64,000 bases of DNA from Sphingopyxis panaciterrae (GCF_011762125.1 NZ_JAASQN010000002.1:124001-188000), one strand, 5' to 3'; positions 21,239 to 31,169 are shown, numbered from the stretch's first letter. Translations and numbers: made by a program. The notes: generated by a model not told the origin, from the sequence alone.

Positions 21239-22356
21239 CAGGCGACGAAGTCCACCTTCGTGCCGACCGACACCATCTGCGCCAGCCGTGCCGCGTCCCA
21301 ATTGGTCAACCTGACGCAGCCGTTGCTTTCGGTACGCCCGATATTCTGCGGCTCGGGCGTGCCGTGCAGGCCATAATGCTCCTTGTTCAGGTCGATCCAG
21401 ACGACGCCGACCGGATTGTTCGGCCCGGGCGGCAGGCGGTGCTTGCCTTCGCTCGCCGCCACGCCGCGCAACAAGGCCGGGTCAAAGGCATAATCGGGAT
21501 TGCGCCCCACCCCGCGCACCTTCCATTTGCCGATCGGCAACGGATCATGCGCAGAACCGGTGGTGACGGTAAACAGCGCGATCAATTTTTCATCGGCACC
21601 GAATATTTTCATCGTCCCGGCCTTCTTCGACACTTCGATCCGATCGGCCTTCGGCTGGTCGCTCCCGACGCCGAGCGAGGAGAGCGTCGCAAGCCAGTCG
21701 GCATTGTCGACATTTGCCGCGACGATATGGTCGCTCCCAACATTGGGAACACGCAGCTTCGTACCCGCCGCGATCGCGGGCGCCGCCGCCGTTTCGGGCG
21801 CATCGGGCGCGGCAAGGCCCGCTTCGGGGTTCAGGCCGCGCAGCACGTCGGGCGTCGTATGGAAACGTTCGGCCAGCTTTTCGAGCAGCGATTCATATCC
21901 CATCGTCGCAAGCTTCGACTGGTCGCCGGCCTTGTCAGGCAGGGGCGCGAAGGAAGTTTCGACATAGCTTGCCGGAACCGTGACGACGCGGGTTGCCGGA
22001 ATTTTGTCCCACTCGCCGAGCGCCGCCTTCGTCGCTGCGTCCCGTTCGCCGGTGGGTTTCAATCCCCTCGCCTCCTGAAAGCCTCTCAGCGCATTGGTCG
22101 TCGACAGCCCGGTCTTGCCGTCGACCACGCCCGGCGAAAAGCCAAGGCGGTCGAGTACGACCTGCAACTGCATTTCGGGGCGGGCCAGATCGTCTTTTGC
22201 GGCATGGTCATCGCGTGACGTCATGCCGTCGCCGGTCCACACGGCCTTCTCCGGCGCGGTCTCCGCTTTCGACCGAGACTCGGACTTGTCGGCAGCACCT
22301 CCGCAAGCGGCCAGCGGAAGCAGGGCGACGGCACAAAGCAAGCGAATGAATTTCAT
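21238..22356 (-). CDS. L,D-transpeptidase lipoprotein with peptidoglycan-binding domain
   Basis: 372-residue exported protein. Residues 1-20 are a lipoprotein signal with lipobox LPLAAC. Next comes a PG_binding_1 domain (about 65-115: LQVVLDRLGFSPGVVDGKTG), a LysM-like stretch (about 165-220), and a C-terminal YkuD domain with the catalytic motif HGT...SNGCVRL. L,D-transpeptidases of this type make 3-3 peptidoglycan cross-links or attach proteins to the wall. An upstream ATG at 22413 inside thiE is less likely than MKFIRLL at 22356. Confidence 0.92.
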   Translation of the reverse strand: MKFIRLLCAVALLPLAACGGAADKSESRSKAETAPEKAVWTGDGMTSRDDHAAKDDLARPEMQLQVVLDRLGFSPGVVDGKTGLSTTNALRGFQEARGLKPTGERDAATKAALGEWDKIPATRVVTVPASYVETSFAPLPDKAGDQSKLATMGYESLLEKLAERFHTTPDVLRGLNPEAGLAAPDAPETAAAPAIAAGTKLRVPNVGSDHIVAANVDNADWLATLSSLGVGSDQPKADRIEVSKKAGTMKIFGADEKLIALFTVTTGSAHDPLPIGKWKVRGVGRNPDYAFDPALLRGVAASEGKHRLPPGPNNPVGVVWIDLNKEHYGLHGTPEPQNIGRTESNGCVRLTNWDAARLAQMVSVGTKVDFVA

Positions 22357-22409
22357 CGGTAATTCCCGTGATTGGACCTTGTCATCCAACGCGCGGAAGC
22401 GCCTGCGGT

Positions 22410-23045
22410 TCACCCGGCCAGCAGTTTTTCGAACCGTTTGACCGCCGCGGCAGGTCCTTCGGGATCATTCCATACAGCGCCGGACACGGCGATGAAGTCC
22501 GCCCCTGCCTCGACCAGCCCGGCGGCATTATCGGGGGTAATGCCGCCGATCGCGACGCAGGGCAGTTCGAACATGCCCTGCCACCATATGAGGATTTCGG
22601 GGTCGGCCCTATGCTCGACGGTCTTCGTCGTCGTCGGGAAGAAAGCGCCGAAGGCGACATAGTCGGCGCCCGCGTCGCCCGCTTCCATCGCGAGGTGGCG
22701 GCTGCCATGGCAGGTGACGCCGATCTGCGCGTCGGGACCCAGGATGCGGCGTGCTTCGCGCGGGTCGCCATCGTCCTGACCCAGGTGGATACCGTCGGCA
22801 CCCAGCCGTTTGGCGAGCGCGACATCGTCGTTGACGATGAAAGCAACCTCGTGCGCGGCGCAGATTGCCTGCAACGGTTCGGCCAGCCGTGCCGCCTCAT
22901 GCTGCTCGATATCCTTGACGCGGAACTGGAACGCCGCGACCGGCGCGGCGGTCACCGCCTCCTCCAGCCGGGCGGGAAAATCGCCCCCGACGTCGAGCGG
23001 CGAGATGAGATAGAGCTGGCACGGCGTGCGGGTCGTTTGGGTCAT
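22410..23045 (-). CDS. thiE: Thiamine phosphate synthase
   Basis: Joins HMP-pyrophosphate and thiazole phosphate to form thiamine phosphate, 211 aa, TIM barrel. Recognised by QFRVKD, the DDVALAKRLGADGIHLGQDD stretch, GVTCHGSRHLA and GGITPDNAAGLVEAGADFIAVSGA. No other thiamine genes are adjacent and no TPP riboswitch was seen. Some sphingomonad ThiE paralogues are close to TenI; the DDVALA and HLGQDD residues favour true ThiE. Confidence 0.88.
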   Translation of the reverse strand: MTQTTRTPCQLYLISPLDVGGDFPARLEEAVTAAPVAAFQFRVKDIEQHEAARLAEPLQAICAAHEVAFIVNDDVALAKRLGADGIHLGQDDGDPREARRILGPDAQIGVTCHGSRHLAMEAGDAGADYVAFGAFFPTTTKTVEHRADPEILIWWQGMFELPCVAIGGITPDNAAGLVEAGADFIAVSGAVWNDPEGPAAAVKRFEKLLAG

Positions 23046-23080
23046 GGCGGGTTCATAGCGACGCGGCTAGCAACCGGCAA

Positions 23081-23482
23081 ATGCAGAACATGCTCCGCCT
23101 CGCCGCCGCCGCCCTGATCGCCACGCTCGCCCTGTCGGCCTGCGCGGCCACCGGCCAGCAGACGCCGCTCCCGGACGCCGGCAATGTCGCGCTGGGCCAG
23201 CGCGCCTATGCCGACGGCCCCATCATCCAGCCGGTCGAAGTGACCGAGGACAGCCGCTGCCCGATGAACGCGCGCTGCGTCTGGGCAGGCCGGGTCAAGG
23301 TGAAGATGCTCTGGTGGCGCCCGACCGGCGAGAAGCAGCCTTTCGAAGTAACGCTGGGCGAAGCGACGCCGCTTGCCGACGGCAGCATCACCCTCGAATC
23401 GGTCCGCCCCGACAAGCGCACCGACGTCACACTCAAACCCGAAGATTATCGCTTCTCGTTCCGCTTTGCCGGCGGCCTCTAA
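23081..23482 (+). CDS. Small exported lipoprotein
   Basis: 133-residue protein with a lipoprotein signal (MQNMLRLAAAALIATLALSACAA, read as signal plus lipobox LSAC). The mature domain contains two cysteines in EDSRCPMNARCVWAGRV, a motif common in small alphaproteobacterial hypothetical lipoproteins, and predicted beta strands. Function unknown. Its stop overlaps the stop region of the convergent methyltransferase gene by four bases. Confidence 0.75.
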   Translation: MQNMLRLAAAALIATLALSACAATGQQTPLPDAGNVALGQRAYADGPIIQPVEVTEDSRCPMNARCVWAGRVKVKMLWWRPTGEKQPFEVTLGEATPLADGSITLESVRPDKRTDVTLKPEDYRFSFRFAGGL

Positions 23483-24135
23483 ATCACCCGCGCCAATACG
23501 AACCCGTCCCATCCCTTCGCGCCGACGGTCTGCACCGCGGTCGCGGCGAGGCGCGGGTCGGCGGCGAGCATGTCGAACAGCGCCCGCGTGCCGATGATCC
23601 GTTCATCGTCGCTACCGGCCTCGATTACCCCGCCCTCACGCACGACATTGTCGACGATGATCGTCGTTCCCGGGCACCCGAGCCGGATCGCTTCGGCGAC
23701 ATAAAGGCTGTTGCTCTGCTTGTCGGCGTCGATGAAAACGAAGTCGAAGGGCACACCATAGGCCATCGCCGCGAGGCTGTCCGCCGCCGGGCCGGTGCGG
23801 ATTTCGACCTTGTCGGCCAGTCCCGCATTTTCCAGATTGAGGCGCGCGACGGCGGCGTGATGCGCTTCGAGTTCGAGCGTCACGAGCGATCCGCCCTCCG
23901 GCAAGGCACGGGCGAGCCAGATCGTCGAATAGCCGCCGAGCGTGCCGACTTCGAGGATCCGTTTCGCGCCCGCCATTTGCGCGAGCAGGCAAAGCATCTT
24001 GCCCTGCGCCGCGGAGACATCGATCGGCGGCAGGCCGCGCGCGGCGTTATTCACGAGGGTGGCGGCAAGTACGTCATCGTCGCCGAGCAATTTCGCGGCG
24101 ATATAATCGTCGACGGCTTGCCACCCCCCGCTCAT
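23479..24135 (-). CDS. Class I SAM-dependent O-methyltransferase
   Basis: 218-residue enzyme of the O-methyltransferase family 3 (catechol/caffeoyl-CoA type). Motif I is KRILEVGTLGGYSTIWLARA, and the acidic metal/catalytic stretch FDFVFIDADKQSN with DNVVREG follows as in the family. The substrate cannot be read from sequence. It lies just downstream of the aldolase gene on the same strand with a 17-base gap, but is probably functionally unrelated. Confidence 0.87.
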   Translation of the reverse strand: MSGGWQAVDDYIAAKLLGDDDVLAATLVNNAARGLPPIDVSAAQGKMLCLLAQMAGAKRILEVGTLGGYSTIWLARALPEGGSLVTLELEAHHAAVARLNLENAGLADKVEIRTGPAADSLAAMAYGVPFDFVFIDADKQSNSLYVAEAIRLGCPGTTIIVDNVVREGGVIEAGSDDERIIGTRALFDMLAADPRLAATAVQTVGAKGWDGFVLARVI

Positions 24136-24152
24136 TTCGGGCGTCCTGTCAC

Positions 24153-25043
24153 CTAGGCCACGGAGGCCGCGTGAATCTCGGTAATCGCCCGGCCAAGCGA
24201 GTTGTTGAATTCCTCGTCACTCATCTGGTGGCGCAGGTCCTCGAGCAGCGCGCGGCTGAAGCTTGCGATGATGCCCGGGTTCTTCGCCAGTTCGGCGCAG
24301 GCTTCGGGGCGCGCGAAGCCGCCCGACAGCGCGACGACGCGCAGCACCTTGGGATGATCGACCAGCGGCTGGAACAAACCGGCCTCGGTCGGCAGCGACA
24401 GCTTCAGCATGACCGGCGCGCCGGTCCAGGCGTCGAGCGCCGCCAGCGTTTCATCGAGCAGCAGACGGTCCGCCGCGGCGCGCTCGGCGCTCTTGATGTT
24501 CACTTCGGGTTCGATGATCGGCATCAGGCCGTGCGCCGCAATGCGCTTGGCTTCGGCGAACTGCTGTTCGACGATCGCCTTGACGCCCGCCGGGTTGGCG
24601 AGATTGACGACGCTGCGCATCTTGGTGCCGAACACGCCCTTGCCGACCGCCCGTTCGCACAGGGCGTCAAGGTCGGCATTCGGCTTCATCAGCTGCACGC
24701 CATTTTCTTCGGCTTCCAGCCCCTTGTCGACCTTCAGGAACGGCACCACGCCGCGTTCCCAGAGCAGCGCGGGGACCGGCTTGCCGCCGGCATCGCCGTC
24801 CATCGTGCGCTCGAACAGGATCGCGCCGATCACCTTTTCGCCATTGAAACAGGGTGCGGTCACGATGCGGCTGCGCATCGCGTGGATCAGGCCGAACATT
24901 TCCTCGTCGTTCGAGAAGGCGTCTTCTTCGATGCCATAGCCCTTGAGGGCCTTGGGCGTCGAACCGCCGCTCTGGTCGAGTGCGGCGATAAAGCCCTGTC
25001 CCGATTTGATCTGGTTCAGCATCTCGGCATTGGCGGTGGTCAT
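24153..25043 (-). CDS. fba: Class I fructose-bisphosphate aldolase
   Basis: Cleaves fructose 1,6-bisphosphate by Schiff-base chemistry, 296 aa. Recognised by AALDQSGGSTPKALKGYGI, LFERTMDG, the IIEPEVNI stretch and the Schiff-base lysine region VMLKLSLPTEAGLFQPL. The start at 25043 (MTTANAEMLNQI) matches the family; upstream frames extend into the pgk-fba gap. It ends the tkt-gap-pgk-fba cluster. Confidence 0.95.
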   Translation of the reverse strand: MTTANAEMLNQIKSGQGFIAALDQSGGSTPKALKGYGIEEDAFSNDEEMFGLIHAMRSRIVTAPCFNGEKVIGAILFERTMDGDAGGKPVPALLWERGVVPFLKVDKGLEAEENGVQLMKPNADLDALCERAVGKGVFGTKMRSVVNLANPAGVKAIVEQQFAEAKRIAAHGLMPIIEPEVNIKSAERAAADRLLLDETLAALDAWTGAPVMLKLSLPTEAGLFQPLVDHPKVLRVVALSGGFARPEACAELAKNPGIIASFSRALLEDLRHQMSDEEFNNSLGRAITEIHAASVA

Positions 25044-25119
25044 AACGTCTCCGATGGTTTGCATACGTATGTGGCGGCGCGCATAGCGATCCGGCGGGCC
25101 GGATGCAATGCGGCGAAAA

Positions 25120-26316
25120 TCAGGCTTTGAGGGCGTCGACCCCCGGCAGCGGCTTGCCTTCCATCCATTCGAGGAAGGCGCCGCCCGCGGTCGAAACGAA
25201 AGTGAAATCGCCGCCGACACCGGCATGGTTGAGCGCCGCGACGGTATCGCCGCCGCCCGCGACCGAAATCAGCGAGCCTTCGCGGGTCAGCGCCGCCGCC
25301 GTCTTGGCCAGCGCGACGGTCGCGGTGTCGAACGGCGGCGTCTCGAACGCGCCGAGCGGGCCGTTCCACACCAAAGTGCGGCAGTTTTTGAGCACATCGG
25401 CGAGCGCTTCGACCGCGGCGGGACCGACGTCGAGGATCATCTCGTCGGCGGCGACTTCGTGGACGTTGACGGTGCGCGTCGGCGGATTGGGCGCAAATTC
25501 CTTTGCCACGACGACATCATACGGCAGGTGGATCGTGCAATTTGCGGCATCGGCGGCATCGAAGATCGCGTTCGCCGTATCGACCAGATCATGCTCGCAC
25601 AGCGACTTGCCGACATTGACCCCGCGCGCGGCAAGGAAGGTGTTCGCCATGCCGCCGCCGATGATCAGATGATCGACCTGGCCGACGAGATTGCGCAGCA
25701 CATCGATCTTGCTCGACACCTTGGCGCCGCCGACCACCGCGGCCACCGGATGGACGGGGTTGCCGAGCGCGGCGTCGAGCGCCTTCAATTCAGCTTCCAT
25801 CGCACGCCCGGCATAAGATGGCAGCCGGCGCGCGACACCCTCGGTCGAACCATGGGCGCGGTGCGCGGCCGAAAAGGCGTCGTTGACATAGAGATCGCCG
25901 ATTTCCGCCAAAGCGTCGGCGAAGCCGGGGTCATTCTGTTCCTCGCCGGGATAGAAGCGCGTGTTTTCGAGCACCGCGACATCGCCGGCGGCCAGCACCG
26001 CGACGCCGGCCTTGGCGCCTTCGCCGATGCATTCGGGAATGAACATCACCGAATGGCCGAGCACATCCTCGAGCCCGCCCATGACGAGGCTCAAGGATTG
26101 CGTCGGGTTCTTCGCGCCCTTCGGGCGGCCGAAATGGGCGAGCAACAGGACGATCGCGCCCTTGTCCGACAGTTCGCGGATCGTCGGCATCGCTGCCTCG
26201 ATCCGCGTCTTGTCGCTGACCGCGCCCTCGAACATCGGGACATTCAGGTCGACGCGGACAAGCACGCGCTTGCCGGTGACGTCGCCGATATCGTCGAGGG
26301 TTTTGAACGCGGTCAT
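25120..26316 (-). CDS. pgk: Phosphoglycerate kinase
   Basis: Glycolytic ATP-forming kinase, 398 aa, full length. Signatures: [12 protein letters not shown] at the N-terminus, the [10 protein letters not shown] stretch, [12 protein letters not shown] in the hinge region and the nucleotide motif [12 protein letters not shown] near the C-terminus. Lies 50 bases after gap in the same orientation. Confidence 0.97.
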   Translation of the reverse strand: MTAFKTLDDIGDVTGKRVLVRVDLNVPMFEGAVSDKTRIEAAMPTIRELSDKGAIVLLLAHFGRPKGAKNPTQSLSLVMGGLEDVLGHSVMFIPECIGEGAKAGVAVLAAGDVAVLENTRFYPGEEQNDPGFADALAEIGDLYVNDAFSAAHRAHGSTEGVARRLPSYAGRAMEAELKALDAALGNPVHPVAAVVGGAKVSSKIDVLRNLVGQVDHLIIGGGMANTFLAARGVNVGKSLCEHDLVDTANAIFDAADAANCTIHLPYDVVVAKEFAPNPPTRTVNVHEVAADEMILDVGPAAVEALADVLKNCRTLVWNGPLGAFETPPFDTATVALAKTAAALTREGSLISVAGGGDTVAALNHAGVGGDFTFVSTAGGAFLEWMEGKPLPGVDALKA

Positions 26317-26366
26317 TTTCTACTCCGTTTCCGAAACGTGCCCCTGCCGGCAGGGGCACATGCGGA

Positions 26367-27374
26367 TTAAATCAGCTTCGCGATCACACCCGCGGTGTCG
26401 ATCATGCGGTTCGAGAAGCCCCATTCATTGTCGTACCAGCTGAGCACGCGCACCAGCTTGCCGTCGATCACCGCGGTTTCGAGGCTGTCGATGGTCGAGC
26501 TGTCGGCATTATGGTTGAAGTCGATCGAAACCAGCGGCTCGTCGGTATAGCCGAGCACGCCCTTCAGCGGACCTTCGGCCGCGGCCTTCAGCACCGCGTT
26601 GACTTCGTCCTTGCTGGTGTCGCGCGAGGCGGTGAAGGTCAGGTCGACCACCGAAACATTCGGGGTCGGGACGCGGATCGACGACCCGTCGAGCTTGCCC
26701 TTCAGTTCGGGCAGCACCAGGCCGACGGCGACCGCGGCACCGGTCGAGGTCGGGATCATCGACATCGCGGCGGCGCGGGCACGGCGCGGATCGTCGTGGA
26801 TCTGGTCGAGGATCTTCTGGTCGTTGGTATAGGCATGGATCGTGGTCATCAGGCCGCGCTCGATGCCGATCGCTTCATGCAGCACCTTGGCAAAGGGCGC
26901 GAGACAGTTGGTGGTGCACGACGCGTTCGAGATGATCAGGTGATCGGCGGTGATCTTGTCGTCGTTGACGCCGTAAACGACGGTCAGGTCGACTTCCTTG
27001 GCAGGGGCCGAAATCAGCACGCGCTTGGCGCCGGCATCGAGATGCTTCTGGCCGCCAGCCTTGTTGGTGAAGAAGCCGGTGCATTCCATCACGATGTCGA
27101 TGCCATTGGCGGCATGCGGCAGATTGGCAGGGTCACGCTCGGCGGTCACCTGGATGCGCTTGCCGTTGACGATCAGGTCATTGCCGTCGACGTCGACGGT
27201 GCCGTTGAATGCGCCGTGCACCGAGTCATTGCGGAACAGACGGGCATTCGCCTTGGCATCGCCCAGGTCGTTGATCGACACCAGTTCGAGATCATGGTCG
27301 GTACGCTCCAGAATCGCGCGCGCCACATTGCGGCCGATGCGTCCGAAACCGTTGATTGCAACCTTCACTGCCAT
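26367..27374 (-). CDS. gap: Glyceraldehyde-3-phosphate dehydrogenase, type I
   Basis: 335-residue GAPDH. The NAD-binding N-terminus is [19 protein letters not shown] and the catalytic cysteine is in [12 protein letters not shown]. The residue after the first strand is aspartate-like (SINDLG), consistent with NAD preference. It is flanked by tkt and pgk as in many alphaproteobacteria. Confidence 0.97.
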   Translation of the reverse strand: MAVKVAINGFGRIGRNVARAILERTDHDLELVSINDLGDAKANARLFRNDSVHGAFNGTVDVDGNDLIVNGKRIQVTAERDPANLPHAANGIDIVMECTGFFTNKAGGQKHLDAGAKRVLISAPAKEVDLTVVYGVNDDKITADHLIISNASCTTNCLAPFAKVLHEAIGIERGLMTTIHAYTNDQKILDQIHDDPRRARAAAMSMIPTSTGAAVAVGLVLPELKGKLDGSSIRVPTPNVSVVDLTFTASRDTSKDEVNAVLKAAAEGPLKGVLGYTDEPLVSIDFNHNADSSTIDSLETAVIDGKLVRVLSWYDNEWGFSNRMIDTAGVIAKLI

Positions 27375-27412
27375 GTCGAAAAATTCCTTTTCTGCGTGGG
27401 GCGAGCCGGTCC

Positions 27413-29380
27413 TTAACTGCCGAGCTTTGCCAGGATCTTGGGGGTGATCGCGTCGACCGTCAGGCCGAAATGCGTGTAGAGGTCGTCGATCGGCGCCGAG
27501 GCACCGAAGCTGTCGATGCCGAAACGCAGGCCGTGGCGGCCGGTGTAGCGTTCCCAGCCGAAGGTCGTGCCCGCCTCGATCGACACGATCAGCGCGTCGT
27601 CAGGCAGGATATCGGCCTGGTAGGCGGCGTCCTGTTCGTCGAACAATTCGGTCGACACCATCGACACGACGTCGGCGCCATGGCCGGCGGCTTCGAGCTT
27701 GTCGGCGATGTCGATCGCAAGCGACACTTCGGAACCCGTTGCGACCAGCACGACCTTGCGCGCCGCGGCGGCATCACGAAGGCGGTAACCGCCTTTCAGG
27801 CAAAGATTTTCCGTGACGTCATGACGCAGCGGCGGGAGGTTCTGACGGGTCAGCGCGAGCAGCGACGGCCGATCTTCCTGCGCGAGCGCGAGCGCCCAGC
27901 ATTCGGCGGTTTCCACGGCGTCGGCGGGACGCAGCACAAGCAGGTTCGGCATCGCGCGGAGCGACTGGAGATGCTCGATCGGCTGGTGCGTCGGGCCATC
28001 CTCGCCGAGCCCGATGCTGTCGTGCGTCATCACATAGACGACGCGCTGCTGCTGCAACGCCGACAAGCGGATCGCGGCGCGGCAATAATCGGCAAAGACC
28101 AGGAAGGTGCCGCCATAGGGCACCACGCCGCCGTGCAACGCCATGCCGTTCATCGCCGCCGCCATGCCGAATTCGCGGATGCCATAATAGATATAGCGGC
28201 CTGAATAATCATTCTTCGTCAGCGGCTTGGTCGATGACGTTTTGGTGTTGTTCGAACCGGTCAAGTCGGCGCTGCCGCCGATCAGCGACGCGATGTCGGC
28301 GGTCAACGCGCCGAGCGTATTTTCCGACGCCTTGCGCGTCGCGACCTTCGGCGGTTCGGTGACGAGGCCATCGAGATAGGCCTTGAAGGCGTCGCCCAGA
28401 ACGACCTTGCCGCTCAGTCGATCAGAAAATTCAGCCTTTTTATCGCTATTTGCGAGGCGATCATTCCACTCCGCATGAAGCTTCTTGCCCTTTTCGCCGA
28501 ACGCCGCCCATGCCGATGCGATATCGGCGGGAATGGCGAACGGTTCGGCGGTCCAGCCCAGTTCCGTGCGCGCCGCAGCGATTTCGTCGGCACCGAGCGG
28601 CGATCCGTGGGTCGCAGAAGTCCCCTGCTTGTTCGGCGCACCGAAGCCGATGATCGTCCGGCAAGCGATCAGCGACGGACGGTCGTCGGCCAGCGCGGCA
28701 TCGATCGCGCGGCGGATATCGGCGGGATCATGCCCGTCGCAGCTTTCGACGTGCCAGCCGGTCGCGGCATAGCGCGCCTTCACATCCTCGCTCGTCGACA
28801 AATCGGTCGACCCGTCGATGGTGATCTTGTTGTCGTCCCACAGCACAATCAGGCGGCCGAGGCCAAGATGGCCGGCAAGCCCGATCGCTTCGTGATTGAT
28901 GCCTTCCATCAGACAGCCGTCGCCCGCGATCACCCAGGTACGATGATCGACGAGATCATCGCCGTACAGCGCATTCAGATGCCGCTCGGCGATCGCCATG
29001 CCGACCGAGGTCGCGACGCCTTGCCCCAGCGGTCCGGTCGTCGTTTCGACACCCGCGAGCTCGAAATTCTCGGGGTGCCCCGCGCACGGGCTGTGCAACT
29101 GACGGAAATTGCGAATGTCATCGATCGTCGGGCGCGCATAGCCGGCAAGGTGCAGCGTCGCATAGGCGAGCATCGAGCCATGGCCTGCAGACAGGACAAA
29201 ACGGTCGCGATCGGCCCATCTCGGATCGCGGGGATCGAACTTCAGATAATCGGAATACAGCACCGTCGCGACGTCGGCCATGCCCATGGGCATTCCCGGA
29301 TGGCCGCTGTTCGCGGCCTGTACGGCGTCCATCGCAAGCGCCCGGATGGCGTTGGCGAGCTGGCGTTCGGGCAGTGTCAT
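27413..29380 (-). CDS. tkt: Transketolase
   Basis: 655-residue thiamine-diphosphate enzyme of the pentose phosphate pathway. Motifs: [19 protein letters not shown], the ThDP fold [17 protein letters not shown], and the pyrimidine domain with [19 protein letters not shown]. It is the first gene of the tkt-gap-pgk-fba cluster; the 156-base gap to the divergent zauP-like gene should hold the promoters. Confidence 0.97.
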   Translation of the reverse strand: MTLPERQLANAIRALAMDAVQAANSGHPGMPMGMADVATVLYSDYLKFDPRDPRWADRDRFVLSAGHGSMLAYATLHLAGYARPTIDDIRNFRQLHSPCAGHPENFELAGVETTTGPLGQGVATSVGMAIAERHLNALYGDDLVDHRTWVIAGDGCLMEGINHEAIGLAGHLGLGRLIVLWDDNKITIDGSTDLSTSEDVKARYAATGWHVESCDGHDPADIRRAIDAALADDRPSLIACRTIIGFGAPNKQGTSATHGSPLGADEIAAARTELGWTAEPFAIPADIASAWAAFGEKGKKLHAEWNDRLANSDKKAEFSDRLSGKVVLGDAFKAYLDGLVTEPPKVATRKASENTLGALTADIASLIGGSADLTGSNNTKTSSTKPLTKNDYSGRYIYYGIREFGMAAAMNGMALHGGVVPYGGTFLVFADYCRAAIRLSALQQQRVVYVMTHDSIGLGEDGPTHQPIEHLQSLRAMPNLLVLRPADAVETAECWALALAQEDRPSLLALTRQNLPPLRHDVTENLCLKGGYRLRDAAAARKVVLVATGSEVSLAIDIADKLEAAGHGADVVSMVSTELFDEQDAAYQADILPDDALIVSIEAGTTFGWERYTGRHGLRFGIDSFGASAPIDDLYTHFGLTVDAITPKILAKLGS

Positions 29381-29536
29381 TGGTCCCCCGGGGATGGATT
29401 ATGGGATGGCCGGATTCGGTGGGACAGCCCTTTGCGGGGGTGGGGGCAGGAGTCAACCGCCTGCAGCACAAAATTGCGCGCATTTCGGCGCGGAGAGGCG
29501 ATTGCGCGCCCGAAGTCGCGCTGCTACCCCTTGGAT

Positions 29537-29743
29537 ATGGAACTCGATCTCGACGAATCCAGCCTGGCCATCGGCCGTATCGAGCGCGCATTGAGCCGTA
29601 TCGAAAAGGCGCTGGCCGAACGGGCGAACCGCCCCCCCGCCCCCTTGCTGGCCGCCGCGACCGATCAGGGCGGCCTGAAAGCCGAGGTTGCGGCGGTGAT
29701 CGGTGAACTCGACCGGCTGATTGCGGAGGCAAAGCATGGCTGA
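29537..29743 (+). CDS. Small coiled-coil protein upstream of ZapA (ZauP-like)
   Basis: 68-residue protein starting MELDLDESSLAIGRIERALS with a heptad pattern through residue ~30 and a second helix (LKAEVAAVIGELDRLIAEAKHG). It overlaps zapA by eight bases. In Caulobacter a small coiled-coil protein encoded directly upstream of zapA, ZauP, works with ZapA to focus the Z-ring. The position, size and coiled-coil character fit this, although sequence identity could not be tested. Confidence 0.72.
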   Translation: MELDLDESSLAIGRIERALSRIEKALAERANRPPAPLLAAATDQGGLKAEVAAVIGELDRLIAEAKHG

Positions 29744-30179
29744 TGTGAAGCTGACCATCGCGGGGCGCCCCTATGACGTGCATTGCGCCGACGGGCAGGA
29801 AGCGCAGCTGCTTCAGCTGGCGACGATCGTCGATGAAAAGGCCCGTGAAATTCAGGGCGGAACCGAGGTCCGTCAACTGCTGTTCGCGGCGCTGATGCTT
29901 GCCGACGAAACGCAGGAAGCCCGTGCCAAGGTCGAAAAGGCCGAACCCCAGTCCGATTCGCTGCGTGCCGCCGTCGCCCTCGCCGAAAGCCGCGAAGCGG
30001 CGGTGCGCGAGGAATTACGCGAGGCGCTCGAACGCGAAAAGACCGCGCGCAAGGAACTCGAAACCGCACGGCAGGCCGCGCCGGCCGCCCCGGCGGCGAC
30101 ACCCGTGAACGACCGCGCGCTGATCCAGATCGCCGATCGCATCGAGGCGCTGGCGGCGAAGGTCGAGCAAATTCCTTGA
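29736..30179 (+). CDS. zapA: Cell division protein ZapA
   Basis: FtsZ-ring-associated protein, 147 aa from the ATG at 29736. The N-terminal ZapA head is clear (VKLTIAGRPYDVHCADGQEAQ, read as strand VKLTIAGRPYDV plus CADGQEAQLLQLA). A long helix (about 65-115) forms the coiled-coil stalk. A Pro/Ala linker and a last helix (ALIQIADRIEALAAKVEQ) follow. It overlaps the ZauP-like gene and precedes 6S RNA, the classic zapA-ssrS-fau order. Confidence 0.9.
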   Translation: MADVKLTIAGRPYDVHCADGQEAQLLQLATIVDEKAREIQGGTEVRQLLFAALMLADETQEARAKVEKAEPQSDSLRAAVALAESREAAVREELREALEREKTARKELETARQAAPAAPAATPVNDRALIQIADRIEALAAKVEQIP

Positions 30180-30215
30180 GAAACCCGCTGTTTGCGGAGG
30201 CGCTATTCCCATATT

Positions 30216-30304
30216 CGTCGCCCCCGCGAAGGCGGGGGCCGCTGGAGGTTTTGTCCCGCATCGCTGCGTAAACCGACAGCGCCCCCGCCTTCGCGGGAGC
30301 GACG
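30216..30304. repeat. Palindromic intergenic repeat, family B
   Basis: CGTCGCCCCCGCGAAGGCGG at the left and GCCCCCGCCTTCGCGGGAGC plus GACG at the right pair with each other; the ~30-base middle is unlike the other two family B copies. It follows the zapA stop and may end its transcript before the 6S RNA promoter. Confidence 0.88.
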
Positions 30305-30328
30305 CTTTCTTAGCGGCCGCCAAACCCC

Positions 30329-30357
30329 TTGAGCCGCCGCGTCCGCGCCCCTACATA
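30329..30357 (+). promoter_or_regulatory. Predicted promoter of 6S RNA
   Basis: TTGAGC, 17 bases, TACATA: a sigma-70-type -35/-10 pair with ideal spacing. The transcript would start near 30363-30364, exactly where the 6S RNA closing stem begins. This agreement is from sequence inspection only. Confidence 0.6.
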
Positions 30358-30363
30358 GGGGAC

Positions 30364-30522
30364 GGCGGGTACTGCCCGGCACGAGCTTTTGCGAAAATCC
30401 CTGAGGCGATACATCATCCTAGGGGGCTGTCCCTGCCCGGACCCTGGTCCGACGTACATGGTCCCCACCTGACGTTACTGGCGTCAGAGGAGTTTCCAGC
30501 AAACGACCTCGGCGGTCCCGCC
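30364..30522 (+). ncRNA. ssrS: 6S RNA
   Basis: Structured RNA that mimics an open promoter and inhibits the housekeeping RNA polymerase. It lies between zapA and fau, the usual proteobacterial location. Ends GGCGGG (30364) and CCCGCC (30517-30522) form the closing stem. The conserved alphaproteobacterial core is visible: CCCTGAGGCGATACATCATC, then GGGGGCTGTCCCTGCCCGG and later CCCACCTGACGTT...GCGTCAGAGG. The length of about 159 nt is typical. The exact ends are inferred from the stem and the promoter. Confidence 0.88.
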
Positions 30523-30575
30523 AACCGATCGCGTTCCAGATTGCCCAAGCCAGATCCAAGTCTCAGGGGGAGGCG

Positions 30576-31169
30576 TTGACCCACTTGTCCGCCGACCTGA
30601 CCCTTCAGAAGCAGAAATTGCGCGAAAAACTCCGCTTTCGGCGGCGCCATTTCGCCGCGAACCTCGACGGCATGGCGCAGCTCGCGGCGTTCCGCGCCCT
30701 GCCCGCGCCGCTTGCGACGCGGATTGCCGATCACGCCGTGGTCGGCGTTTATGCCGCATGGGGTGACGAACCCGACATCCTGCCGATGTTCGCCGGGCTC
30801 GGCGAAGCCGGAGCGCTCGCCCTGCCGCATCACGCCGCCCGCATCGAGACGATGGATTTTCGCCGCTGGCGGCCGGGCCAGCCGCTGGTGAAAGGCCCTT
30901 GGGGTACGCAGCAGCCCGCCGAAGCCACCCTTCCGGTCGTTCCCGGCCTCATTTTCTGCCCGCTCGTCGGCTTCGACCGCCGGGGCGGCCGCCTTGGCCA
31001 GGGCGGCGGCCATTATGACCGCTATTTCGCCGTGCACCCCGCGATACCGCGGATCGGCGTTGCCTGGTCAGTACAGGAAGTCGATGCGATTCCGCGCGAA
31101 TCGACCGACATCGGTCTCGACGCCGTGCTGACCGAACAAGAATTCATCATCTGTGGAGAGCGTTTGTGA
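30576..31169 (+). CDS. fau: 5-formyltetrahydrofolate cyclo-ligase
   Basis: ATP-dependent enzyme returning 5-formyl-THF to the folate pool, 197 aa. Signatures: KQKLREKLRFRRR at the N-terminus and the C-terminal LVGFDRRGGRLGQGGGHYDRYF motif. It starts with TTG at 30576, or with TTG at 30585; a GGGGGAGG ribosome site ends two bases before the first and eleven before the second, so the second is also plausible. It follows 6S RNA and may be co-transcribed with it. Confidence 0.92.
   Translation: MTHLSADLTLQKQKLREKLRFRRRHFAANLDGMAQLAAFRALPAPLATRIADHAVVGVYAAWGDEPDILPMFAGLGEAGALALPHHAARIETMDFRRWRPGQPLVKGPWGTQQPAEATLPVVPGLIFCPLVGFDRRGGRLGQGGGHYDRYFAVHPAIPRIGVAWSVQEVDAIPRESTDIGLDAVLTEQEFIICGERL

Noticed and set aside
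22410-23045. TPP riboswitch upstream of thiE
   Set aside because: Only 35 bases separate thiE from the divergent lipoprotein gene, and no CTGAGA-type element was seen.
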